DNA of 16,758 nucleotides from TMED27 sp964351195 (GTDB lineage Bacteria > Pseudomonadota > Alphaproteobacteria > Micavibrionales > Micavibrionaceae): positions 1 through 16,758 of the forward strand of contig CAYGNI010000038.1 of the NCBI GenBank assembly GCA_964351195.1. The letters run 5' to 3'. The position numbers and the translations under genes are program-made. Below the pieces are notes generated by a model, which was given only the letters and a program-made list of their open reading frames with translations, searched no databases and was not told where the DNA came from. Positions within the stretch are counted from its first letter, which is position 1; every line of letters begins with the position of its first letter. Of the stretch, positions 6,882 to 13,071 are shown one piece after another.

Positions 6882-8558
6882 ATGGCGGTCGATCCGACAG
6901 CATATATTGATACAGAAGAAAAGCGGCCTAAGGCTGCGCACAATTTATTTGCCATTACAGATGACCCTGCCATTCTTGCAAAAATCGTTTTTGCCGGGTC
7001 AAACCTTTCCAGTATCGCAGGGGTAACAAGAGCAATTGATGCACAAGGCGACGCTGACTCTGCGAAAGAAAAAGCACGCCGTCGCGAACTCGCCACCGCT
7101 GTCGCGATTCAGCTCAGCGATACCGCATTAGCAGAAATAAAGAGCCTGTCCAATGACGCATGGACATTCCTGATGCAAAATTATACAGCTCAGCAGATCT
7201 TGGATATGTCGGACGAGCAACTTAACATTGAAATTAAAGGTGTTCCCGAGCTGCAAAATCGCTTCGACGCATTAGCCGCACAAATCGCGGAAGAGCAAGG
7301 CATCACTATAGAAGAAGCCGAAAACATCGCCCTTGAACAAATCAGAGTAGAACTCCGCGAACAAGCAAAGGCCGAAGTCACAAATCAATTAACCCGCGAA
7401 GCGCAAAAAAATCTGGAATTAACCGAGCAAGGTCTTGCGGCAAACATCTTGACCGCCCCAGAAAATATGACGCCCGAAAACATGATAGCAGAGCTGGAAA
7501 AAAGCATCGAAACCTCGCAGACCGATTTTCAAAGAATGCAAGACGTGGCCCAGAACATAACGACATTCATGGAAAAATACGGCACGGACCCGGAATTACA
7601 AGCACAGCTGGATGCCCTAAATGAATCTATAGATCGTCAAAGTGCACTCACCACATTCAACGAAAATCTAAAAACATTCATTGAAACCAACAGTGAAGAT
7701 TTCCCGAACCTCAGCGCGCAAGACATCATGGTCAGAGCTTTGATGGATGACACGCTCATGAAAGCCTACGAAAAAATTTCGACCGGCATGGATCAAGAAA
7801 AATTTCAGGAGCTAGCCTATCAAGCCGCAGAAAATTTAGGCTTAAGCCGGGAAGATGCCCAAAGATACATGACACTGGTGGACGAAACCCGCGCCGCGAC
7901 CGACAACATTAGAAACATACTGGCAAAATTCTCCATCGGCAGCAGAGCTGTATTCAACACCTCACAAATTGGCACAGACGGCCTCGATGAAAACGCCCTG
8001 ATCTTCCGCGATTATAACGGTAACTTTGTCACAATAAATTATAGAACAGGCGCAGAAACACAAATTACTGAAGACCATATCATCGCCGCAATAAAAACAG
8101 CTGAAGCAGATCCAGATTACAGCGGCACCTTTAAAGTCGGCCATCCCAACGAAATGATGGAACTGAAAAAAGCGTTTAGCGACGCTTTCGATGCATCAAT
8201 CAAACAACTTCAACAAGGTATGGCGCAGCAAGAAGCCATAGCCAAAACGGCACATCAAACTGAAACCGAACTAACAGAAATTGAGACGCCGGAAATGACA
8301 CCCGACGAAGTACAACAATTTGTCACAGATAATAAAGCAAGAATCTTTGCAATCTTCGCAGCCAATCCAGACGGCATTTCGCCCGACATGCTGAAATATG
8401 GGCTTGCCCTACTCGGCCTTCAGCCCGGAAACGATTTGAATAGAGCGATGAGCATTGTTTCAAATATGCCCGAAGCGAATATTATTGATCCAGCAGCGAG
8501 CAAGGAATTCAATCCTGTCGCAATGACCGCAGCCCCCACTACTCCCAGCATGTCCTAA
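6882..8558 (+). CDS. 558-aa helical, cysteine-free protein of unknown function
   Basis: I do not recognise this protein. It has no signal peptide and no membrane segment. It is acidic, rich in Ala, Glu, Gln and Asn, and mostly helical. Likely coiled-coil stretches lie at about residues 120-185 (many Glu/Gln/Ala repeats) and 200-260. A more compact, strand-containing part at about 350-400 (AVFNTSQIGTDGLDENALIFRD, then NFVTINYRTGAE) may be a small domain. A second helical part runs to about 530. A short repeat, APENM and TPENM, is at 192-201. There is not one Cys in 558 residues. The tail ends in APTTPSMS, nearly the same as the tail encoded at 9750-9767. It is the first of four plus-strand genes set between mdh and sucC, divergent from sucC. 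A structural or exported protein is plausible but not shown. Confidence 0.85.
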   Translation: MAVDPTAYIDTEEKRPKAAHNLFAITDDPAILAKIVFAGSNLSSIAGVTRAIDAQGDADSAKEKARRRELATAVAIQLSDTALAEIKSLSNDAWTFLMQNYTAQQILDMSDEQLNIEIKGVPELQNRFDALAAQIAEEQGITIEEAENIALEQIRVELREQAKAEVTNQLTREAQKNLELTEQGLAANILTAPENMTPENMIAELEKSIETSQTDFQRMQDVAQNITTFMEKYGTDPELQAQLDALNESIDRQSALTTFNENLKTFIETNSEDFPNLSAQDIMVRALMDDTLMKAYEKISTGMDQEKFQELAYQAAENLGLSREDAQRYMTLVDETRAATDNIRNILAKFSIGSRAVFNTSQIGTDGLDENALIFRDYNGNFVTINYRTGAETQITEDHIIAAIKTAEADPDYSGTFKVGHPNEMMELKKAFSDAFDASIKQLQQGMAQQEAIAKTAHQTETELTEIETPEMTPDEVQQFVTDNKARIFAIFAANPDGISPDMLKYGLALLGLQPGNDLNRAMSIVSNMPEANIIDPAASKEFNPVAMTAAPTTPSMS

Positions 8559-8571
8559 ACCCGCCCAAAAT

Positions 8572-8601
8572 TTGCGCAAAACCCCGGTAATCGTGTATAC
8601 T
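8572..8601 (+). promoter_or_regulatory. Candidate promoter for the 183-aa gene
   Basis: TTGCGC (8572-8577), 18 bases, TATACT (8596-8601). The -10 matches five of six consensus positions. It lies just after the stop of the 558-aa gene, so the 183-aa gene probably has its own start of transcription. The leader then carries the shared TATAAAAAGTGTGTT motif. Confidence 0.45.
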
Positions 8602-8612
8602 GAGGGCATAAT

Positions 8613-8627
8613 TATAAAAAGTGTGTT
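8613..8627 (+). promoter_or_regulatory. Shared leader motif, copy 2
   Basis: TATAAAAAGTGTGTT lies 22 bases before the ATG of the 183-aa gene. Here a separate GAGGG stands seven bases before the ATG, so the motif is not itself the ribosome-binding site. That argues for a regulatory or promoter role. Confidence 0.4.
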
Positions 8628-8649
8628 TTAAGGTAACGAGGGTAGTAAC

Positions 8650-9201
8650 ATGGCCAGAACAACAGGGCCTACAGATAGATTCCAATACGCGGTTTTAGGA
8701 TACAGCGCCCCGCTCCCCGTGGATGTTTTTGCTGATGCTGCACGCGAGCCCTTATCTTTAAGCTTCGAAGACCGCGCAAAATGGAACGCTATCACAAGCG
8801 GCGCAGGAACCTTTTTTGCCGGCATCGACATCGTTGAAGCAAACGGCGGCGACGGCATTGGCATCCTTGCCGCTGAGCGCGAAAAAGGAGACAGTCTGGA
8901 AAGTACGCTGGCCCTTATAGCCGCAGCAAACCCCGAAGATGGTGGCGATGATAGAAGCACTTTCCAGAGAATAACTGATGCAGTCTACGATATTGGCACC
9001 GCTTGGAACGCGGCAAACCTTCCAAGTTTGAGCCATTTATTTCCACATATCACAGGAAATCCAATCACTTACACCCCGACTGCAACGGGCTTCAACACCC
9101 CCGCAAACCCAACAACCGCGGAGCGTCTGAACACAACGCTCAGCTTTGCACAAAACCCTGATTCGGTTGACCCAAACGCGCCCGCATCGACTCTGTCGTA
9201 A
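8650..9201 (+). CDS. 183-aa cysteine-free protein of unknown function
   Basis: I do not recognise a family. GAGGG seven bases upstream supports the ATG at 8650. There is no signal peptide. The first 130 residues look folded: an N-terminal strand/helix part (FQYAVLGYSAPLPVDVF), a Gly/Ala-rich middle (SGAGTFFAGIDIVEANGGDG) and a helical part ending near LPSLSHLFPHIT. From about residue 137 the chain is Pro/Thr/Asn-rich and probably disordered, ending DPNAPASTLS. The Ala/Pro/Ser ending matches its neighbours in style, as does the absence of Cys. The start MARTTGP resembles the MALHATGP start of the 543-aa protein. It has its own promoter-like sequence and a copy of the AGTGTGT leader motif. Confidence 0.75.
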   Translation: MARTTGPTDRFQYAVLGYSAPLPVDVFADAAREPLSLSFEDRAKWNAITSGAGTFFAGIDIVEANGGDGIGILAAEREKGDSLESTLALIAAANPEDGGDDRSTFQRITDAVYDIGTAWNAANLPSLSHLFPHITGNPITYTPTATGFNTPANPTTAERLNTTLSFAQNPDSVDPNAPASTLS

Positions 9202-9203
9202 AT

Positions 9204-9232
9204 TTGCATTTTCCGCCCATTTCAGGTAAAAT
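9204..9232 (+). promoter_or_regulatory. Candidate promoter for the interrupted small gene
   Basis: TTGCAT (9204-9209), 17 bases, TAAAAT (9227-9232). Spacing is ideal and the -10 matches five of six positions. It starts three bases after the stop of the 183-aa gene. A very AT-rich leader of about 65 bases follows and ends in GAAGGGAAAGTGTGTAGCC before the ATG. Confidence 0.5.
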
Positions 9233-9288
9233 TAGCTCATAATAATATAAATATAAAAATAAACATTAACGGTAATAATAGAAGGGAA

Positions 9289-9295
9289 AGTGTGT
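9289..9295 (+). promoter_or_regulatory. Shared leader motif, copy 3
   Basis: AGTGTGT stands four bases before the ATG at 9300, at almost the same distance as in copy 1 (AGTGTGT ends three bases before that ATG). The preceding GAAGGG is the likely ribosome-binding site, at a somewhat long spacing. Confidence 0.35.
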
Positions 9296-9299
9296 AGCC

Positions 9300-9548
9300 A
9301 TGGCAACAAATGCCAAGGGTGATGTGTCCCCTAATAAAACAGAAACTAGACCAGCCGCGCTCTATGACGCTTCTGGAAAGCGTATTGCTGACCTGGAAAA
9401 TCAGCTCGGAAAAATCGTTTACGATCACGAAGATAGAAAAAAAGCCACCGCATGGTACTACGGTGAAAGCCCGCATTTTCGCACTGATTTAATGGGCATT
9501 GTAAAGCAGTTTTGTGTAATATTCGCACGAGCAATTGCGTGCGCGTGA
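9300..9548 (+). CDS. 5' part of an interrupted small gene
   Basis: ATG at 9300 opens an 82-codon frame ending in TGA at 9546-9548. The first 66 residues look like a normal soluble protein: polar start, then a likely helix DASGKRIADLENQLGKIVYD, then WYYGESPHFRTDLMG. From residue 67 the character changes abruptly to a hydrophobic stretch with two Cys (IVKQFCVIFARAIACA), encoded by a segment full of palindromes. The three neighbouring genes have no Cys at all. Coding sequence resumes in the same frame after a second TGA (9561-9563) and runs to 9770. The simplest reading is that a short element entered a gene of roughly 130-135 codons. The family is unknown. Confidence 0.6.
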   Translation: MATNAKGDVSPNKTETRPAALYDASGKRIADLENQLGKIVYDHEDRKKATAWYYGESPHFRTDLMGIVKQFCVIFARAIACA

Positions 9549-9581
9549 GCTCTAAGATTGTGAGTTAGAGGCGCCGGCGCC
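9498..9581 (+). repeat. Palindrome-rich segment interrupting a gene
   Basis: Three palindromic units follow one another: CGCACG-8-CGTGCG (9524-9543), CTCTAA-9-TTAGAG (9550-9570) and the perfect 12-bp GGCGCCGGCGCC (9570-9581). The segment carries two in-frame TGA codons (9546 and 9561), and coding-like sequence flanks it in one shared frame. Exact ends cannot be fixed. A GGC codon at 9495 and GGC codons at 9570 and 9576 are candidate junctions (75 or 81 bp, both multiples of three). It is most like a small palindromic insertion element. No second copy is seen in the window. Confidence 0.5.
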
Positions 9582-9770
9582 GACCTAAGCCGCTGGAACG
9601 ATCCTGAAAAAGGATACGAACCTAAGGTCTGGGAACCGCCGCCGCCGCCCAAACCATCTGCGCTCGACAACGCCGCCGCCGCAAAGCCATTCGAAGCCGC
9701 GGCCGCGCCAACGATAACGCAAGAGGCAAAAACACCGGCCCATGCGCCTACAACACCAGGCAGGAGCTAA
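9564..9770 (+). pseudogene. 3' part of the interrupted gene, without a start codon
   Basis: After TGA at 9561-9563, 68 sense codons in the frame of the 9300 ATG run to TAA at 9768-9770. They include no ATG, GTG or TTG in frame. Composition is protein-like: GADLSRWNDPEKGYEPKVW, five Pro in a row, then Ala/Pro/Thr-rich sequence ending HAPTTPGRS. The tail matches APTTPSMS of the 558-aa protein but with different codons, so selection on protein sequence is likely. No Cys is present. Unless ribosomes bypass or read through the preceding segment, this part is not made. AGGAG inside its last codons is the ribosome-binding site for the next gene. Confidence 0.6.
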
Positions 9771-9772
9771 CC

Positions 9773-11404
9773 ATGGCATTACACGCGACAGGCCCCATCG
9801 TTACAAAACCACAAACACCTGAATCAAAATTTGATGCAACTCACGCCGCCAACCTGATTGTCAAAACTGAAAAGCCCGATTGGGCAGCCTTCTTCGCCTA
9901 TTTGCAAAGTATAGACGCTCTGAACGACCCCGCGGCCCTACAATTCCTGGAAGACGAGGGACTAAGCGGCGAATACCAAATGTTTCTGGGTGCACAAACC
10001 GCTGAACCTTCGGAGCTTGAAACATATCTCGAAACCGCCGATCCGCGCGATCCAAAATTCTTTTCAACCATCGCCGATGCAGGCTTCGACGCGCTTAAAA
10101 TCATCGAATATCGCAGACCCGATTTAATCGTAAAAGTCCAAGCCACCCTGGAAACAACAGGCGAATACGTCAACGATAAGACCCATCGCTTTTACCGCGA
10201 CGGCAAAATCGGCCGCGAAGAAACATCCGTAACATGGGAAGGAATCCAAAGCGCGGCAGGTCTGACCGTCCCTGAAGAGAAAATCCAGGCAGCAGCAACC
10301 GCTGAATATCTCTCAGAAATTGAGCAGCTCAAACTTCAAATCGCATTGAACACTAACAGCGGCGAAAACGGCCCCGTCGGAAACACAATATCGGAAAATC
10401 AGGCAAACGCCCTTATGGCAGAAGCCGATCCGCAAAGCATTGGTCGCGGCCTGACAAGACTCCTTCATACAACAATTCCCGAAGGTTTAGCGGGTTGGGC
10501 AGGAGCAAACACACAAGCCGCAACGCATCTTCAATACATAAAAGAACACCCCTTCGAACCAGGAAAGTTCGATCCAGAAAAATTCGGCAGCCGAGATGAA
10601 GCCACATACATGGCCATGCGTGAAGCCGCCGTATATCACACAGGATTAACGATCGGCGGCTACCGCGCCGAAGACTTTGGCCTAAAAGCACTCGGCGCTA
10701 TGGCTTATATTGAATCTAATTATGGCCACCATCGCTCCACATATAAAGACAACGCTATGCCCGGTTCATCTGCCTCGGGCATCATGCAACAAACAAAAAC
10801 CTATGCATGGGATCGGTACAAATCTTTCGGCAGCCAAATGTCCTCTGGCTCCATGCTTGGGAAAGGCGAGGTTTTTGCCCTTCGCAATGATGACCGCTTT
10901 GCATCCGAGCTTACGCTTTTGGAAAACATGAGCAATATAAAAAGTCTGAAGCCCGCCATGCGCGAAATGGCACGTTTTGCTTCCGGTGTTCCAGACGAAA
11001 CCCGCCTGATCGCGCATTCATACATGGAACATAACGTTGGGAAAGGCGGTCACGATATGATCATGGCCGCTTTGCGCGATAACCCGAACCAAAGCATGGC
11101 ATCTTATATGAGCGCCCGCGGCCATTCCATCTTACATAAAAACAACCCAAGCCTTTATTACCGAGATGACCGTGCGTTAAGCGCCGCTGAAGTCTATCAA
11201 AACTATGTGGCAAAAATTTCGCGCGGGCTTGAATACCATACAGCCGTTGCAGAAAAATTCGACCCGGCAGATCCCGCGCCAGCAATGGCATCTAATGACA
11301 AGCCGCTAACCACGGCATTTGATGAGGCAACCCCGCGCCCGGCACCTGAAACGCAAACAGCGGAAACAAAACCTGCCCCCGCTGCTTCTATGAATATAAG
11401 CTGA
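9773..11404 (+). CDS. Lytic-transglycosylase-like (SLT fold) protein without signal peptide
   Basis: The 543-residue product would cleave peptidoglycan glycan strands if active. Residues from about 303 to 485 look like a goose-lysozyme/SLT domain. The pattern 'ALGAMAYIESNYG' offers Glu314 as catalytic acid. 'SSASGIMQQT' (332-341) matches the usual 'GAxGLMQ' motif, and 'AHSYMEHNVGKGG' (414-426) stands where 'YNaGpG' is expected. 'NNPSLYYRD' then 'AAEVYQNYVAKI' closes the domain as in many phage and cell-wall lysins. Residues 1-300 are helical and unrecognised. The last 45 are Pro/Ala/Thr-rich and end AASMNIS. There is no signal peptide and no Cys, so export by a dedicated route or release by lysis is implied. 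AGGAG seven bases upstream overlaps the previous frame, only two bases away. Its stop lies two bases from the mdh stop on the other strand. Confidence 0.75.
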   Translation: MALHATGPIVTKPQTPESKFDATHAANLIVKTEKPDWAAFFAYLQSIDALNDPAALQFLEDEGLSGEYQMFLGAQTAEPSELETYLETADPRDPKFFSTIADAGFDALKIIEYRRPDLIVKVQATLETTGEYVNDKTHRFYRDGKIGREETSVTWEGIQSAAGLTVPEEKIQAAATAEYLSEIEQLKLQIALNTNSGENGPVGNTISENQANALMAEADPQSIGRGLTRLLHTTIPEGLAGWAGANTQAATHLQYIKEHPFEPGKFDPEKFGSRDEATYMAMREAAVYHTGLTIGGYRAEDFGLKALGAMAYIESNYGHHRSTYKDNAMPGSSASGIMQQTKTYAWDRYKSFGSQMSSGSMLGKGEVFALRNDDRFASELTLLENMSNIKSLKPAMREMARFASGVPDETRLIAHSYMEHNVGKGGHDMIMAALRDNPNQSMASYMSARGHSILHKNNPSLYYRDDRALSAAEVYQNYVAKISRGLEYHTAVAEKFDPADPAPAMASNDKPLTTAFDEATPRPAPETQTAETKPAPAASMNIS

Positions 11405-11406
11405 GC

Positions 11407-12405
11407 TTAAGCCGCTTTAGACGCCCCGCCCAAAAGATCTTCGACCGCCGCGCGCTCCTCACGAAGCTCCTTATCGGTCGCATCCATCTTCGCGCGGGAG
11501 AAATCATTGATCTCCAGCCCCTGCACGATTTCGTATTTCCCATCCGAACATGTCACGGGGAAACCGTAAATCACACCTGCTTCAATCCCATACGACCCGT
11601 CACTTGGCACCGCCATGGACACCCAGTCCCCATCAGCCGTCCCAAGCGCCCAATCACGCATATGATCAATCGCCGCAGACGCCGCAGACGCCGCAGAAGA
11701 TGCCCCGCGCGCTTTGATAATCGCCGCGCCGCGCTGCTGCACAGTGGGAATAAACGTGCTTTCATACCAATCCTGATCAACCTGATCGATCGCATCCGCG
11801 CCTTTAACGCTGGCCTGATGAATATCAGGATACTGCGTCGCGCTGTGGTTCCCCCAGATCGTCATCTTTTTGATATCCGTATTATGCACACCTGTCTTTT
11901 CCGCCAATTGTGAAATCGCACGGTTGTGATCCAGGCGCACCATCGCCGTAAAACATTCGGGCGGAAGGTCAGGCGCATTTTCCATCGCAATGAGTGCGTT
12001 CGTATTCGCCGGGTTCCCAACAACCAAGACTTTGACGTCACGTTTTGCATGATCATTCAATGCTTTACCCTGCGGCGCGAAAATCCCGCCATTCGCAGAA
12101 AGCAAATCTTTGCGCTCCATCCCGTCTTTGCGCGGCATAGACCCGACAAGCAACGCATAGGACACATCCTTAAACGCCACATTCGCATCATCGGTCGTTA
12201 CAATGCCCGCACATAATGGGAATGCACAATCATTGAGCTCCATCACCACGCCTTCAAGCGCGCCTAAAGCCGGCGTAATTTCAAGCAAATGCAGGATAAT
12301 CGGCTGATCAGGCCCCAGCATACTGCCCGACAAAATCCGGAAGAGTAATGCATATCCAATTTGACCCGCCGCCCCGGTGACAGCAACTTTTACAGGAGGT
12401 TTCAT
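11407..12405 (-). CDS. mdh: Malate dehydrogenase, Thermus/cytosolic type
   Basis: MDH interconverts malate and oxaloacetate with NAD(H). The 332 residues align end to end with the Thermus flavus/cytosolic group as I recall it. The nucleotide loop is TGAAGQIGY (10-18), with Glu42 (LLEI) at the position that sets coenzyme choice. The mobile loop is MPRKDGMERKDLL with Arg92 and Arg98. Catalytic Asp159 and Arg162 are in RLDHNR, and His187 is in WGNHSATQYPD. VGNPANTNAL and GASSAASA are also present. Most alphaproteobacterial suc operons carry the shorter, lactate-dehydrogenase-like MDH, so this is a different family in the usual place. A 9-bp sequence repeated in tandem encodes the SAASAASAA stretch (about 11670-11700). 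The start follows a weak AAGGCG; a possible -10 (TAGTAT) lies about 40 bases upstream. Confidence 0.96.
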   Translation of the reverse strand: MKPPVKVAVTGAAGQIGYALLFRILSGSMLGPDQPIILHLLEITPALGALEGVVMELNDCAFPLCAGIVTTDDANVAFKDVSYALLVGSMPRKDGMERKDLLSANGGIFAPQGKALNDHAKRDVKVLVVGNPANTNALIAMENAPDLPPECFTAMVRLDHNRAISQLAEKTGVHNTDIKKMTIWGNHSATQYPDIHQASVKGADAIDQVDQDWYESTFIPTVQQRGAAIIKARGASSAASAASAAIDHMRDWALGTADGDWVSMAVPSDGSYGIEAGVIYGFPVTCSDGKYEIVQGLEINDFSRAKMDATDKELREERAAVEDLLGGASKAA

Positions 12406-12501
12406 GATCTTACGCCTTTCATGTGTGAATCTCTAAAGCCGTATACTAGACCATGGAAGAGCGGAGATAAATAGGGGAGTTTAAGAATGAAAATAGCTTT
12501 T

Positions 12502-13026
12502 CTATGAGCCTATAGCCCTAGGCGTCAATCTAGTAGCATGCCCTATAACATTTGCCATATAACTATCCCCACGTTGTAATGCACTAGAAATGTAACCCTT
12601 CGTTCGATAACTCTCCGGCACAAACCTAGCAACACTCGCAACATGAGAGTTTCCCGTAAGGGCCAGAAGTAGACCCGCCAAAATATTGGCCTGATGTTCT
12701 TCAGAAAACATACATGCATCATCAAACATCTCAAGAGCATCCTCAGGCTCTTTCCCTGTTAAAAAACAACGAATAAAATAAGACCATACCTTTGGTGTCA
12801 TAACAGCAAAAGATACAACAGGCTCAAGAACGTTCTCTAAACGCATCCTCATCAACAAACCGCTACCACGTAGACCGTGTTTAAAAAATATTTCAGTAAG
12901 CGACATATCTTTCGGCAATAACTTCGCACCTGCCTGGATACGAAAATGACGACATAGATCCGTATAATCCTCTGGAGCAACCAAAAGATTATTAGGATCA
13001 AGGTCTGGAGGAGATAATGTCACCAT
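12502..13026 (-). CDS. Unknown 174-codon protein
   Basis: I recognise no family. The ATG at 13026 is preferred over an in-frame TTG at 13035, because a strong promoter ends about eight bases before the ATG. No ribosome-binding site is visible, so a leaderless message is likely. The product is soluble and helical, without signal peptide. It includes 'YTDLCRHFRIQAGAKLLPKDMSL', a 'FDDACMFSEEHQANILAGLL' helix and a basic end, 'YRTKGYISSALQRGDSYMANV'. Its DNA is visibly more AT-rich, with more A/T-ending codons, than the flanking mdh and DUF2336 genes, which fits a later arrival. It lies between the DUF2336 gene and mdh on the same strand. Confidence 0.7.
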   Translation of the reverse strand: MVTLSPPDLDPNNLLVAPEDYTDLCRHFRIQAGAKLLPKDMSLTEIFFKHGLRGSGLLMRMRLENVLEPVVSFAVMTPKVWSYFIRCFLTGKEPEDALEMFDDACMFSEEHQANILAGLLLALTGNSHVASVARFVPESYRTKGYISSALQRGDSYMANVIGHATRLTPRAIGS

Positions 13027-13034
13027 AGTAGACA

Positions 13035-13061
13035 ACTATACAAACAATAAAATTATGTCAA
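13035..13061 (-). promoter_or_regulatory. Near-consensus promoter of a probably leaderless gene
   Basis: On the minus strand TTGACA (13061-13056), 15 bases, TATAGT (13040-13035). Both boxes are excellent; the spacer is short by about two bases. Transcription would begin within a few bases of the ATG at 13026. It lies just after the stop of the DUF2336 gene (13074-13072). Confidence 0.5.
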
Positions 13062-13071
13062 TAAAAAACGC

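Noticed and set aside
9546..9563. TGA read as Trp (recoded genetic code)
   Set aside because: The other genes use TGG for Trp, and the SLT-like gene and tatB end properly at TGA.
9546..9570. TGA followed by a hairpin, as in a selenocysteine site
   Set aside because: A second in-frame TGA lies in the loop of that hairpin, the surrounding residues look unlike the rest of the protein, and no selenoprotein family is recognised.
9546..9572. Integron attC-like site (CTCTAA and TTAGAG arms)
   Set aside because: The core sites RYYYAAC and GTTRRRY are not complete, the inner boxes are missing and no integrase is in the window.
6677..11406. Cassette as a transposon or prophage
   Set aside because: No terminal repeats, target duplications, transposase, integrase or phage structural genes could be seen at either edge; only the lytic domain is phage-like.
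11670..11700. Tandem 9-bp repeats as a phase-variable site
   Set aside because: The unit is a multiple of three and encodes the normal SAASAA stretch of MDH, so changes in copy number would not switch the gene off.
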